From NCBI RefSeq assembly GCF_964204865.1, contig NC_135259.1, forward strand, positions 12,286,974 through 12,350,973: a stretch of DNA of 64,000 nt, written 5' to 3'. The translations under genes were made by a program, and so were the position numbers. Shown piece by piece: positions 32,535 to 47,489 of this stretch; within the stretch, counting starts at the first letter, position 1; every line of letters starts with the position of its first letter. The notes beneath the pieces were generated by a model. That model searched no databases, had not been told where the DNA came from, and saw nothing but the letters and a program-made list of their open reading frames with translations. The stretch is from Styela clava. Its lineage: Eukaryota; Chordata; Ascidiacea; Stolidobranchia; Styelidae.

Positions 32535-35500
32535 TCTGTTGACAGCTCTTCAAAATGACTATGTGAGTAGACTATTTATTCATCATGAATCGACAGTTCT
32601 ATCGCCGTTATTAATTACACGATATAACTAAAAAAATATAGAAAAAAGAAACATATATATTGAATAGTGTCATAGGATCGTTTCAAGCATTGGATTCGGG
32701 CTGTTGAATTGTAAACAGTATTTTATCAAGTAAATTGGGTCCATTATTTTTATGAAGTGTTAAAATCATTTGCTCTACGACATAGCTTCTATCCTTGAAA
32801 GCACTGTTGGCCCGCCGGCCCTACGCAAGTGGAGGTCGTAAATTTAGAAGTCGAGCTGCGAAACCTGTGTAGAACATACGGAAAAGGTATGCTACCATTT
32901 GCGAGTGGAACATTGTCTTGAAACAGAAATACAATGGCAGGGGAATTTTTCAATAGAGGAATATCCTGAATAATGTGAAAATTAAAAACGTGACGTGTGG
33001 TATACATTCATCGTGAAAAGTTGTAACAAAACAAGGAAACTCAATATTCAAATATTTGATGCAAGCTCAAAATATATGAGACAGCAACAAATCACTGACA
33101 AGTGTATTTGTCGAGCTGTTTTGCACACAACAATATATATTATTATATGCGCCCACTCAGATGTAGAGAATTACTAAATTTCGGAATTTGAATTTGAAAT
33201 CCTATTAAATTGGCGTAGCGTACTATATGTTACAATCTGGATGAACAGGTTGGACTAACCGATAGACCGAATCAAATCTTAAACTTTAAACCTTTGATGT
33301 TATAATGGCTACGCCAGCGTACTATCAGCTCTGTTAACTAGTGGTGCAAATAATTTTATGTATATATATATAAAGTATAAATATATAAATAGTTAGGAAA
33401 GAGAATATTTCTTCATTCAAATACTGAACAGCATTGTTCATATGAAAAAATAAACAAACATCAAAATATTAAACAACAATTGAGTTGTTTTTTGTCGTAC
33501 GCTAATTTCCTATGTCACGATTTTCACAAAAAAATATATACCGGTATATATATATATATATATTCGACTACACCAGAAAAGTCGAGTAACTTCACGAAAA
33601 GATCTTACATTCCGTTTTTGGACTTCTTCTGTTTGATATCGAGGTCTGACTCCCAGTTCATGAGGAATCAGTTTGGTCTGTTATAGAAAAAAAAATTCTA
33701 CTACGAAGGTTATAGACTTTTGATGACATCATTTGACCGTCTGACCGATACAATAAATTTTGTTTCAACCCAAATAGAGATAGAGACACACTTATGCTTG
33801 ATATCCACAGAAAACTCGAAATCCGTTTGATATACACTATCTGCGACGACTTTGAATATCCTATTGAATCCTATGATTTTCTATAAACGTGAAAATCAAT
33901 TATTCTTAGTTAATATTTAAAAATTAAAATCAGAAAATCGGCGAAATGGGATCGAGTTTTCAGAATCAGTGATTAATATTAGTTAGAAATCATTAATCAT
34001 GAATGTTTTCCCAAATGATTTAAAATTCTTAGCGTTCTATCTATATATACGATAAAGTGCCTTATGAGCTCACATGGACAACTATTTATTTATCTATCTG
34101 TATCGGACGTGCACTTGTCAACTTTCTCGAACTTTTCTCCCCTTTTTCATTACTTAAAGAGCACAAATAATCTATAATGCTCCATGGCGAATACAGAAAA
34201 ATACGTTTTTTTACGTAATATAAGGAACTCACACATTAACGGATGTTTGTTTGTACACGACTTGTTCAGATGACTAAGACAAGCAATAGTTTACAACATC
34301 ATCTATTCTTCTGTATGCATGTTTGCCATTTTTACATTGAGTCAGCGGAACATCTCGACAATCTAACTTCTGTTTTAGTGAGCTGAGAGTATCGATATCC
34401 CATGCATGACATACACGCCACATCTATACCCTATGCTTGGAAAAAATAACACTCTTTTAATAACTTCATAGTGCGTCACTAAACAGTGCAATTCAGCATT
34501 TACGTCTAACGTCATCTCACGGAACTGATTCAGCGGATATTTCTAACTTAATAACTTTCCTTTAGTCAGTCAGTGTTGTAACGTTATTTCCTTGCAGACT
34601 TAGGAACTCATATTGAAATACAATAGGTGAATTTAATCGACACGTTACATTTCGTAATAAATATTATAATTGAGCTTGACAACCCCTATGGGACACGTCA
34701 CAATGACTCATTCTATTCCCAGTAGGTCAACTTACAAAAACATTTTTCTATTTTTCACTTCCATTATTATTGATATTTTTCTTGAGGTGGACTAAAATGC
34801 AATACACTATATTTTTGTCAACATTTTGCACAGTGCAGATGAAGTCATTCGCTCGTGATAACACGACACGTGGTATTTGTCATTAGGCAATACATGTTGC
34901 TATAAAACGTGTCTGAGCATTGAACAGCCATCCTTCACATGAATATACTACAACGTTGCAGTTGGTTTATCATTTAAGATGGCGCTTTATATTTTTCGAG
35001 TCTTCCTATATAAGCTAACAAACGCCAATATCAAAATACTATAAACGATTGTTTCGAAATATACATTTTTATAATGCGATGCTACTGATTTACAGTGAGA
35101 TATCAAAACTATAATATCTAGTCCCCAAAACGGCACCGCATAGTAACGTATAACCGATCACCTTGCAATTGTCTATATCTACCCTGACACTGAACGCTTC
35201 AGGCACACAGCCACAAATAGATGATGAAATCAAATTTTTGGACCTATGCAAAATTTGACAAATCAGCTTATTTGTATATTATAACTGTTTTGAAAAAAAT
35301 CTCAGATACAGTAAAATATTCAAAAATACAATGCTATTATTACGAAAGAAAGATTAGTACAAAAATTAAATTGTCCAACTTATCGAACCAAATCATCTGA
35401 GTTGCATATATTTTTATTTAAATATTTAGATTCGGCAGCTTATATTTAGAATTCACCCTTTCCTATAATATATAGCACAATGAAAATCGGATGATTAACA

Positions 35501-36076
35501 TAAACATGAAAAAAAATCAATGATTAAAGGCAGGAAACTGAAACCCGAACCCCCCGTTCGTACGTACCACTTCCGTTCTCAGATTGTTCTTGCGTTCAGC
35601 AGTAAAAATACACATCCATCCATTCACATCCATTGATCAAAACGAGGAAAGTGTGGATGCATTGTTAATTGTTATCCGATACCTAATACTCGTAACATTT
35701 CCACTCGACGTGCGTTGTACAATTTTGCACTGAAACCCAGATTTTGAGGTGTACGAGGAGTAATGTGAGCTAACTAGATGCATTTTTATGAAGCATAATA
35801 CATGAGTATATTCAAATATATTGTATATATAAAAAGTCATACATCTTTATTTAGTAAAATGTACAGACCATGCTTCCATTTCGGCAATCTTATTCCCTTG
35901 AAATGCAAACACGATTTCCAACTTTTTTGGAAAAGGTTCTGGACGTATATTATCTTATTGTTTTATCTTTTCCCCTATCAAGCATTATCGCTCTAAGGAA
36001 TTCCCTTTTTGCTGTTGTTCTGATATTGTTGACTCGAATTATCCAAGACCTGTGCCAACCGTCATGTAGGCCTACT
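32535..36076. other. Intergenic region upstream of the TSP1-domain gene
   Basis: No exon-like sequence found. Contains a TA microsatellite (about 33541-33562) and otherwise unique-looking AT-rich DNA. The first few hundred bases 5' of 32534 would hold the minus-strand promoter; no defined motif could be assigned. Confidence 0.4.
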
Positions 36077-36249
36077 CAGTGGTGGAATTTTTGTTAGCCG
36101 GTTCCATCACAAAAGTCATTTGTTTCAGCCAGTTCTGTTGCCAAAATGTCATTGACAGTAACCAGTAATGCTAACCGGTTCGGTGATCTCATAAAATTCC
36201 GTGAGACGGTTCTATAGAAACGGTGCGAACCGGCTGAATTCCACCATTG
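36077..36249. mobile_element. 173-bp hAT-like MITE
   Basis: The left end CAGTGGTGGAATTTTTGTTA and the right end GCTGAATTCCACCATTG are inverted; internal AACCGG/CCGGTT motifs also recur. The CAGTGG start is typical of hAT elements, but no clean 8-bp duplication is visible. No ORF of note. Confidence 0.55.
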
Positions 36250-37923
36250 GGCTGCTGACATCTCAGTCTCAAGATTAAACAATATGATTTTATAGCTTTA
36301 CCGTTTCTGCAATTGCTTACAACTTCCGTATTAGTATTTTTTTCAATTTCAGTTGCGCGCTCAACACTATGTTGTGTGCCAAACATGTATTAAAACCAAC
36401 AAACTGCTGCAAAGAGCATTAGCCAGGGCAAATTGGAAGAGTTGGAACACAGGGAAAGGTTGTTTCGCTCAAAGAGGGTTAAATAAAATTGATTGTTGTC
36501 TAACTTGCCTTCTACTAATTTTGAATCTGTTGTATAAGAGCTATGTGTTAATTGCACACTATGCACTTATCAATTATTACCGGCACAGCGCCAGATTTGT
36601 GTGACTTTTGCTGTATCAAAATTGACGATTGACCCGTTGAAGCTTTCAAAAAGCCCTTTTCTCTTTTCTATATTCTTACAGTTTCCCACTGCCATTTAAA
36701 CATTTTTCTTCGACTATTCTGTTCCTATTATAACGCCGAATAACAAATCGAACGTCAGATTGGTCTCATATCCATAGACTGTTAAAAATTTGGACATAGT
36801 TACCGAAATATTCCTGTAAATCATTTCTGAGTTATGATGTCCTTAAGATATTTCAGTCAATATAAGATTAAGAGGATTCTTCGTACTTGTATCTACATAG
36901 TCGCGTTATCATCTGGCTTGCTTTTCTGATTAGCTAAAAAACTTCGTCATATTTATGAATTTCCTTTAGTGCAATACTAGGTTCGAAGGAAATTACTTGA
37001 TTGTAGGCATCCGTTACACGACATTGCTGAAAACGAGTCACGTTCACCAGTTACCTCATGTTTTTGCGGCGATGATTAACGATGATTTTGTCGTGTAATT
37101 CATTATTCAGCATTGTACATTGCATGTTCTACTTCCTATATCAATATGTCAAAACATATTTTTTTATGTTCTGAAAGGAATCAATTATAGATTCAACTAA
37201 ATGCACATATTGGCAGCATTTTATAAGCCAAAATGATATACTATTGGAAGTAAAAAAAAACACGAAAACAAGAAAAATATACAAAATAAATTCTTTTTAA
37301 ATAAAATAAAAAAGTAGCTGATCAAAATTTCTAATTTTGCCTTTTCCTTCATGGCCTCAAGTTTTATTACAAATTTAAAAACCGATTCCGGATCTTCAGG
37401 TAAAAAAAATTAGGATTTTTCCTTTTTATTATTATTTTTGCTATAAGTCCTAAAGTAAGCCTACTGAACACTTTGTGTTATAGTTTGAAGTATGTAGTGA
37501 AAGTAACTTAATCACAAACATTACAATATCTGCATATGCTTTGAAATGACATCAACAAAACTTGTTTGTGACTGATAAATAATTGACTCCATGATTTATG
37601 ACTCCATAAACGAAGGCTGGTTTAGAAATCTCTGCTAAACATCCGAGTGTCACATAGCAACTAGTTAAGACATAAATCGTGCCAAACGTTGCTGCATTAT
37701 TATTGCATAATTCACGGCAACATCGTTCTAATCGAAACATACTTTTTGTTTATTCTGATCGAGCATGACCGATTGATATAACGTTATTCATCTACGGCCA
37801 ATGCTAGATACGACTCGCAACGAGAGATTACTCGTGAACGAAGTGTTCGATCGTGGCATTTCACATGCATATGTCATCCGATTGTTACTTACAATTTTAT
37901 TTGCTTGCATATTGACGAGAGCA

Positions 37924-39680
37924 GTGTTTCCCAAACTTTTTTGGTCGCGGACAATTTTCACACCAGGAAAAATCTTTGCGGACTCAACGTGCGTTAACTG
38001 TAAAACTCTATGTGAAGGAGCAATAAAAGCAAAAACAACAGAATTTCAACGAAGTCAGTTTATAGTCCATGCTTATAAAATCCAATGGAAACCATAGCGA
38101 GGGTGCTCCCATCACTGACGCACTCGAAAGATATTATGAGATCACTGTCGACGATTCGCTGAGGAAAATTATAGGAAGGAATTCGCAACTACAATTTCCA
38201 GATTAATTCATGCTAGTTTTTGTCCTTTTGTCTTCGTAAAAATTTTCAAATCCTCCAGAATGTTATTACTGCGTACCCTTTGAAATCTGATAGAATTCAC
38301 CTAATGGTATTTCATATTCAAATTAATATATCCGCTCGGAAAATTTTGAAATGTTACATTTTTGTTATTTGTATTGGTGATTCGAATTTTACCCACGAAT
38401 GGCCCACTGAAAAGATGTGAAATTCATGCGATATTGGTGCAAAATAATATCATTCATTATTGGAGCAATGGTGTTGCAGGAAACAAATAGATGAAAAAAA
38501 CCCACCAAGTATAATACTCAATTTTAACGTACGCGAAAGTGGGGAAGATTGGAACACATATTTTGAGCCGTTTATTCTGCACATTCATTTCACTTTGCAG
38601 GACTAATGCCGAAAGGGGTAAATGTAGTTTTTATTCAGCGACTAAAAAATTCCCTTGCTATACATATCTTACCACCAAAAATGCTTTAAAAAACGTTTGT
38701 CAACTGTCCCACTATACCCCACTTGTGGGGCACATTCAGACAGACCCTGGGGCATTCTCTTAAATTCAACGAAGTATGCCCTTTTAAATAAGCAAAAAAT
38801 CAGCATTATCATCTAATTCTAATCTAAAGAACGGTGGACTTCAGAAATAAATGTTCAACTAAAATATTTCAGATATTTTTCCAAAAAATTACCTAAAAAG
38901 TTGAGCTAATTCTTTTTTCAAATCTGAAACTGATAACAATTTTTGATTCTCGAATATATTCCATATTGGGCCATGGGGCAACAGATACTGTAATATTACA
39001 CAAAACATAATGCATTTTTAGGCCTCTAAGCACTTAATGGATCGAACACAGTCAAATTGTACCCAGTGAACCCCGGCCCATTGTTCCCCACAGGAAACAA
39101 GGCACACCCACTCGCCAAAGTTATGAATATTTTACAGTGGACGAACTCTGAAAAATATTGTGGTTTGTCATGTTGAAAAGACTAATGTAAAAAAAAATGA
39201 AATGGTGAAATTTTAGTTTCAACCCCCCAAAACTAATTTCACTCCGTAGCTTGCGTTGCTTTTCCCGGCCGTTGCCCGCTTGCGGGGACGTAGTAACTCA
39301 CTAAAGTACGGATTCAAACACCGAACCGCAGGCAGGATTCCGGATATAGTACGAGCATGAGAGCTGATTTTCCACTGTGCCCCGTGGCCCACCTTCCCCA
39401 CGTGTAGACTCGTGTTTTTGTCAGAAATCCGCAAGTTCGTTGTGCAATCCAATCGTTTGATTCAGCACGATTGACGTGCTATGTCCAAGTCACATGCTAC
39501 CAGTACCAGATATTCTAATAGTTTGCTGTTCGAATATTTTGCCCAGCATTACTCGATTAATTTTATGCGAAAAAACGTGCCTCTTATGTTTTATGTAAGT
39601 ACTAACGTAAATCGTAACTTGGCTGGTACTTAAGTCTGTTAAAAACGTTTTCGCCCCGCAGTGAATTTCGCGACATTGAA
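37924..39680. repeat. Composite dispersed repeat with hAT-like left end and nested MITE
   Basis: Starts CAGTGTTTCCCAAACTTTTT, with downstream sequence (TTTGCGGACTCAA, GAAGGAGCAATAAAA) matching 6124-6290. The right part (about 39395-39680) matches 7085-7370 (AATCGTAACTTGGCTG). Between these, 38529-39402 lacks a counterpart in the other copy and is bounded by AGTGGGGAAGATTGG and its imperfect inverse CCCACCTTCCCCACG, suggesting a later insertion. Edges are approximate. Confidence 0.45.
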
Positions 39681-40752
39681 AATGTAAGTGAAATTTACTA
39701 CTACTTTAACTTGGACGTCGGATATCTATGAAGGGGTATGGAGTAGGGACTACCTCTGGTTAATGTCAATTCTTATTCGAAAAAAATCACGAGCTCTCGG
39801 AATTCAAAATTCAGCGCAAAAAATTTCGATCAAACATCAGAGACCGAATCTGAAGTATTAGATCCATTTGCAACAGTATATAATTAAAAGAACACATATG
39901 TTGTAAAATACTATCTATATTGTGACTAATAATACCTTCGCAACATTTGCATTGATTCTATGAATATGACCTAATATGTATATGACGTGATGTGACAATG
40001 TCTTGTATTGTCTTATAAATTTGCATTTTACGTCGATATCCTGTTGTTTCTTATCGTATCGCTTAATTTATGCATCGTGCTACATGTTTATATGTATAAT
40101 TTCACAAAGCAAAGCCATGAATCATTAGATGTATTGCTGCGATAGTTGAAATGCATTGAGAAGTAAATTTTAATTGAAAAACAATGAATTGTGGTATTGT
40201 ACAGACGTAATAATGATAATGATTTTAAATGCTGAATTAGACTACATGCGGTAATATGATTTAATAGATCAATAATTCTACAATAAAATGATTGATCATT
40301 GATTTCTTCGTCTCTGCGCCAAGTTTTTCGTTTCACTTTTAGGTCATAAATATGAACGATGGGATCAGGGATGGTAACAAAGCACATTGATGGCAGTCTA
40401 AGGAGTTGAATGTAATATATTGTAATTTTAATTAGGAATATTTTTCAGTAATATGATACACATAAATATGAATTTCTGGTTTATTAACTCCTGTTGTGAG
40501 ACATATACGCATAAAAGACTTTTCATACTCGTCAGATATATTTTTGCATGAACTCAGAAGCGGCTCGAACTGAATGATAAATTGAATATCAAAATATTTT
40601 TGAAAGATATATCTCTCATGTCAAATCAGAGACAGAAATATGCCTGTGAAGTACGCGAGTTTTATGAATCAAATAAATCAGATATTTTTTAATATGTTGT
40701 TTTTATAAAAGAATGCACGAAATGTCTCAAAATAATAAAGAGATGGCGTAAT

Positions 40753-41049
40753 CAATGGTTCTCAAACTTTTTATGCCGCGCCCCCTTTTTAAATATCGTC
40801 AAGTCGTGCGCCCCACCTCAAAAATAACCAGCTAACAAATAACAGATGGTAGGGCGAAAGTATGTTTCATGCAAAAAACTCGTTGAGAATACTTGGATGG
40901 AACATAAATAGAGGAATAAATAGAGGGTTTTAAAATTTAAATATTCAAAATAAGGCGGGCAAGATCAAATCCAACAAATATTTTACGCCCCCTAAAAAAT
41001 TTCCCTACGCCTCCATTGTGAGGCGCGCCTCACCGTTTGAGAACTACTG
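40753..41049. mobile_element. 297-bp hAT-like MITE
   Basis: The left end CAATGGTTCTCAAACTTTTT and the right end CCGTTTGAGAACTACTG are inverted repeats. GCCGCGCCCCC/GGCGCGCC-type sequence lies next to each end. No transposase. The terminal motif is of the hAT kind; the flanking 8-mers match poorly. Confidence 0.5.
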
Positions 41050-42748
41050 CTCTAAATGAAGAAATTGTACAACGGCAATAAATAATAAAATAGGCTTGGG
41101 TGACATTACATGAAAACCCATACTATTGCTAATATATTTTAGTGTAAAAAGTGTAGTTTCAAGCTCTAATATAGTTGCGATAGTAGCTGCCTTTGTTTTA
41201 AGAGACAGGAAGCACGAAACCTGGCATTCACTGAAGAGAGTGAAGTTGTGTGAAATCTATTCCAAAGTCATAATTTCATTTTATATGTAGTCAATACCTG
41301 GAGACGGTATTTGAAATTTTTCATAGAAAGTTTCCTAAATTGATTCCCAAATTAAAAAATGGATAAAATAACAGAACAAAACTTCATCATCATCAGCGTT
41401 TCAGAATTCGAACTTCAATCATACACAAGACGGATTATTTTATCCATTTCCCGTTGAGTCAAAGTTATGTTTTTAAAAATCAGAAGCCGAAGAGTTTAAA
41501 AATGATTTGAAGAATTAACAGTTTTGTTTTTCAACTCCTAAACTTGTCGCGTACAATTGTTAGTCGCGATTTAAATCGTTACTGTGGCTGTGAAGATAAC
41601 TCCATAATTAGTAAAAAATACGCTCATTTGCGACTGCTCACTTATTTAATTATAAATTTTAGGCAATTGAAAATCCAACTTGAATTGCTTATTTGGTATT
41701 ATCTATTCTAAAGAACTAAGGCAATGACCAAGAGCAAGTGCTAATATGTTTTGAAATAATCATGTGATTTCATGGTTTATATAAATATAATGATGATAAG
41801 CATTGGAAAAATCGATAAAAACAACAAAAAGTAAATCAGCAGACTTCAATCCTAAAACTATGAACCTAAATGGAGTATCAAATTACTTTGAATATGTTTT
41901 AAGTCATCACATATGATAGCTAAACGTTTTATCACATTAATAATAAGAATTTCTAGAACCCACAACAGTCTTACATTATGTGATTTTATACGCGTGCTCT
42001 ATTGAGAAGAGATAGCTACAAATCTATCATCTTCACAAAAAATACAATCGACATAGAAAGCAGGTATTGCAAAACATGTCGATTTTCGTTAAGTTAAATC
42101 TTTCAGAATTTTGCAAATGACGTCAAAGTTTGTAAGAGTGAACACTGATTATAGACGTGTGTGTCTTGAATTCATCCTTCCATCAGTTCTGGAATTTGTG
42201 GAAAAGTCAGGTGTAAAATGTAAGTGGTTTCTTCAAAGTTTTTATTTTCATAGTGAACACGGTTTATGTACGTGTATGTTTTGAATTGATCTTTTCTTTA
42301 ATTCAGGCATTGTTCGAAATCCAGGAATAAAAACGCAGGCAGTTTCCTTGAAGTTCTCTAACATGAATCCAGAATAACATGCAATGGAATCATCAACATC
42401 AACAATAGCTGGCAATGCGCACGATACATTCAAATGTGAAATGAGATTTGGTGAATGATGAAGACCTAAAAATAAATGTCAAGTTTGAGTGATATAAAAA
42501 CTAAATTTATGGGTAAGAAATGAGCAAAACTAAAACAAGAGAGCAATGCTAAAATATATATATAATACCAGAGATCCAATAACCACAGTACCTGCACCGT
42601 GAGCCCATATGACTCACATGGAAATGTGGCTGACCACCGAATAAGAAAAATCACAACAAACGACGACAACTTCAGCAACGCTGTATCAAAACGTTCCATG
42701 GAACCATGGATATGGACATTTCGTGTCCAATATCATTACCCCATATAC

Positions 42749-44215
42749 CACGGGTGGCCAACCTGCTTTCGACCGCGATCGACTAAAATCTTCAAAATAG
42801 CTTGCGATCAACTGATCGGTAATAAAGTCACACATAAAAAAAAATGAGTACTGAATATGCAGATAACTACACACGTGCATATAAAAAATTCCGCCGCTAC
42901 CAATAAACTCGGCTCTGTGGGTGTATATGGAATCGCCAACAAATTTGTATTTTTTATGTTCCATTTAATTTGTTAGTTGGATTATGTAATTGTACGTGTC
43001 CGGAAAATTCGCCGCAGGAAGTTTGCAGTTGGAAATTTCGCGCATAATAGAGAACATTTTGCTGCAAAACAAGTATTTGTTATAAAAGCAGTTGGGTTCA
43101 TAGGGTTAGGTCTTAAATACCGAATCTTTTTTAAATAAGGCGATTTTTCCTATGCGGCGAAATTTCCAGCGGCGAGATTTCTCACGACAAATTTTCCTAG
43201 AACCGTAATTGTACCCGGAGTAAATTTTCATCGTTATTTAAGATTTATTCGAATCATGCAATTCAGTTCTAAGGCCTGCCCAAAGTATCTATTATATCCG
43301 AACAGCGAGAAATAAATAATCTCAAACCATAAATGTCACATGACTGAACAAACTTCAGTATCTAATTTACAATTTCCTCCTAAGTGCGATTGTTAATCGC
43401 TCGCTTGGAACATTCTGATGCCACTGTTACCTTTACAAATACAATTTATCATACTACTCTTGGAGTAAGGCAATAACGTTTGCATACTGCAGACGGTATC
43501 GTAAGATCGTTTCTCAGCCAAGACACACGATATTCGCCAAGTTCATTTCTAAACTATTTCAGCGGCGAAATATTTAATTTGTTACGTAATAAATAACATG
43601 CTCTTTCCGTCTATCGGGCTTTCACAGACTCAAATACTGTAAGTATATATATATATATATATCGTATTTTGCGCATGTACAGAACTATGTATGTCTTGTT
43701 TCAAAACACACTAAAGGCGCTGGCGCTGCATAAAACTGGTTCAAGGCGATTCAGGGGGGTATGTTATTAAATTCACTCAACATCAAACGCGATCGACTAC
43801 TCGAGGCTTGGTGATCGATAGGGATACGTTCGAAAAGAATTGTTTTAAAACAATTTTTTAAATCAAGTTTTTTTGCCTGTTTTGTTCAAAATGGCTGTAC
43901 TATTTGATTTTTTTGTATTAAATAGGTTGAAGAAAAATGGATGTAAAAACTTGTCAAGCGCTTCTTATTTGCAATAAATCTTTCAAAACGCCACAAATAT
44001 CGATAGAGGCTCATGCACACCTTCCCAAGCTGTAGTTCAATGGTTGGCACAGTAAGACGCAACCGATAAGCCATTACGTGAACGACCCAGCTGCGATGAA
44101 ACCACGTTGCGAAAATTGAAATGCGATCGAATAAATGAGTTTGTATAACCTTGAAAACTCACGTCAACTTTAAAAATCGACCAGTCGATCGCGATCAACG
44201 TGTTGGCCACCCTTG
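42749..44215. mobile_element. Non-autonomous hAT-like element, 1.47 kb
   Basis: Terminal inverted repeats: CACGGGTGGCCAACCTG at 42749 and, from the opposite strand at 44215, CAAGGGTGGCCAACACG; GATCGCGATCGACT-like sequence follows each end. The flanking 8-mers CCATATAC and TCCTATAC agree at 6 of 8 positions, consistent with an aged hAT target duplication. Interior ORFs are short and unrecognised; a TA microsatellite lies at about 43646-43662. Confidence 0.6.
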
Positions 44216-45960
44216 TCCTATACCTTATTGGACACGAGAAGTGGACATACAGATCATTTTCCTATTATGTTGTTGCTTATAGAATTCTCGTTGTTGTTGA
44301 AAAAATTGCTTTTCTCTTCAACTACTTGACCAATTGAAATTTTCAGTGATTAATGATTGTATTTCCTACAGGAAGGCTATTACTTTTATTATTTTCAAAG
44401 ATTTCTGTGCGCTTTATAGGATTCGTTTTTGTTTGCGATGACTGTCGTACTGGTAGTCTACTGTGACAGATTCCATACCCATTTTACCTCGTTTTGGTTT
44501 TCGTGGCCAGGTATTTGTGAATCGCTCTCTTGTTATCACTAGCATTCCGAAACCATCAACATTTTCAGAAAATCGATGACTTATCATGAATTATCGACTT
44601 ACCTTCGGATTGCACAAGATTCATTTGATAAGTATTTATAAACAACAAAATTAAAATGTAATATAAACTCATATTTGTTTTCATAATTATTGCTTGTTAA
44701 ATAAAACAAATAATGAAGTGATTTATACACGATATTGCTGAAATATATGACATAAACATACATGAACAAGTAAACAACGAAGCAAATTATCAGAGTCAAG
44801 TCATTTTGTATAATTATCAATATTAGCAAAACGCGGCACAACAGAATTATCGCGCCAGTTTGAAGCACGATTCATGCAAAGCAACAGACGAGTTGCCTAT
44901 TGTTGACCTAACGACACAACGTGTTACCTCCAACAAATACGCTTTAATAACGACTTATACAAAAAGTAAATTTATGTTTTCTTTCTGATATTGCTGTCTT
45001 GTGATAGGACTCGAAACAAATAACGTCAAAAAAGTTTGTTTAAGCCATGTTTTAAACAATTTAAAGGGCCATCTCACAATTTAGTAGAAGAAAAGCAGTC
45101 AATCTATAAAAACAACATCCTTTTTTACTATTTCCTTTCAAAATAATACCTAAGATTAATGTTGATCAATAGATAATACATAAATCAAATACAAACAACA
45201 CTGTCCCACTGTAGCTTCATCAGTATTTTGTATAGCACCGTCAAAATTGTAAAAATGTTACGAAGAAATTAGAATTTTTAATTTTTGTGTGGGAAAATTT
45301 TAATTGCTATGTAATTTCGTAGATGTCCGATTGAAATCCAACCCAGAAATTAATTCCGATAATTTGTAGTTTGGAAATTTTTGCAAACCTTTTTTCAAAA
45401 ACAAGCATGATCAATGGTTCAAATGTATGTTTTGAGCTAAAATCACTGATAAAACGTGCTATGGGTTCGACCTATCACTTGGTCCCTCCATATGTCATAG
45501 GTAAATTAAAGTTAATTATTGGTGTTGTACTATAGATGATTTCAGTATAAAAATGAAACTGTCAGAAGAAATTAAATTTTATGTTGTAATTTTTGTCTAT
45601 CATTGTATGTAAACTTTGATGAAATGTAACGCATTATATCGTAATAAAATGCGCGTATTTTCTGATGGTAATAATGTCGGTATAATTATTACAGGTTATG
45701 AATGTAACGCCTAAAGCTAAAAATGTTTGTTGAAAATGTCAACATCTATATAAATGTGGTTCAAGTCAAGTGAAAATATATGGACATGCATATGTACATA
45801 TGCATCATTTTGCTGTAAACCAGCGGCCAAGTGCGTACAAGCTAAATAGATGCAGGATTCAAAAATATTTGCAATTTATAACCGGGAGAGGTAAGGTGGG
45901 TCGCAAAAGGAATCGTAGTGGGTCGTGAATGAATGTAGAAAGCTTTGATTAAAAACTTAT
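44216..45960. other. Intergenic AT-rich stretch
   Basis: No exon, RNA gene or clear element recognised. The longest frames are Leu/Ile/Tyr-rich by-products of AT richness. Confidence 0.4.
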
Positions 45961-46167
45961 CGATTTTAATCGGTAAGTATGTTGATAGGTATTTGTCTGT
46001 CTGTCTGTTAGATGCACGCGATATCTCACGAAAACGAGATTGAACCTGCTCCAGATTTTGCATGTGCATTCATCATATGTCGTACCAGAATCCTATTGAT
46101 TTTGGATGAATTATGTAGTATAATTAGCGAGTTATTAATTAATTAGTGATGGGACACAAGGTGTCAC
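45961..46167 (+). repeat. Dispersed repeat, inverted-pair member 1
   Basis: Contains TAAGTATGTTGATAGGTATT, a GTCT microsatellite, CGCGATATCTCACGAAAACG and GATGGGACACAAGGTGTCAC. The same sequence occurs inverted at 47281-47489, about 1.1 kb away. Confidence 0.65.
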
Positions 46168-46391
46168 TATGGAGTAATACCGCTGTTTTGGGGGAATCCC
46201 CTAACTTTCGATCGATAAGTCTTCAGTCTCTGACCGATATTCTCGTTATACTGGTTATTAGGATCAATGGCGAGTCGAATATGTAAATCTTCAAAAAAAC
46301 AAAGAAATTAAATTGGATTTAAATTCCAATCTGTAAAAGTTTCCTTTTTAAGATCTTCTCAAAGGAACAAAAATTATATAAAAACCGAAAT

Positions 46392-46640
46392 CCATTGTTT
46401 TTCAATAAATAATCTTGCTGCACACTAACACAAATATATAGTGTAACGTTTCGTCTGACCAAGGTCAAACTTCCCCAGACACATATTTCAACTAAAGCAA
46501 GAATAGCAATTGCCATTGTTTTTATTCAATTAAAGAGTCCAGCTGCACACTAACACAAATGTATTTCTGTAACGTTTCGTCCGACCAGAGTCAGACTTCC
46601 TCAGACAAGCAGTTTACAACAATAGCAAGAAATAAATTTG
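46392..46640. repeat. Tandem duplication, ~121-bp period
   Basis: Two diverged copies (starting 46392 and 46513) share CTGCACACTAACACAAAT, GTAACGTTTCGTC and AGACTTCCTCAGAC-like segments. They lie between the inverted repeat pair and look like part of a larger decayed element. No protein recognised. Confidence 0.6.
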
Positions 46641-47280
46641 CTAAATGAATTTGAAATTTCAAATCAAGTATGACGTAACAATGCATAAACATTCAATTTG
46701 CATTTAGCCGTAGAAGTAATGATGGGAAGATTCGAACCACAAATATCAGTGGAGCTCATTTCAGATGTAATTGAAAAAAAAAAAATTTTATTATTGCATT
46801 TACGAAAATGATGGGTAACTAAATGTAATTGAAATTATGGGCACTTAAAGAACCACGAGGAAGTAAACCAACATTTAAACACAAATCAAGGCTTAGTCTG
46901 GTGAGGACCAATTTCAAAATTAAAAAAGGTTTGAAGTTATTGCTGAATTTTAATCTTAAATAGCGTTAAAATATAATACTAATTCATAATAATAAATGAA
47001 TAAATTAACCATTTAGCATATTTCGAGTAGGACAAAAAATAAAAATTTCGGTCGCAACTCTAAAAAGTTCGGGAACCACTTAGATAGGCTGTACTGATAA
47101 TTGCGATATCGTTTGCTATTACAATCACGAATGGGTTGGGAAAAAAAAACTCTGGAAATGAAAGCCAATAATTCATCTGAGAATGCGTACTAAAATCCAG
47201 CAAAAAGTAAAAACAAGATAGCGATCGGAGACCGCCGACCTATGGATCTAGCGGCGTGTATCCTTCGCTCTGACTGAATA

Positions 47281-47489
47281 GCGACACCGCGTGTCCCATC
47301 GCTAATTAATTAATAACGCTAATTATACGACATAATTCATCCAAAATTAATAGGCTTTTGGCCCGAGATATGATGGATGCACGTGCAAAAAAATTGGAGC
47401 AGATTCAACCTCGCTTTCGTGAGATATCGCGTAACATACGAAAGTGTCTAACAGACAAATACCTATCAACATACTTACAGATCGATAAG
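47281..47489 (-). repeat. Dispersed repeat, inverted-pair member 2
   Basis: Inverse of 45961-46167, with substitutions and without the GTCT expansion. The pair could be the ends of one decayed element or two separate insertions. Confidence 0.65.
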
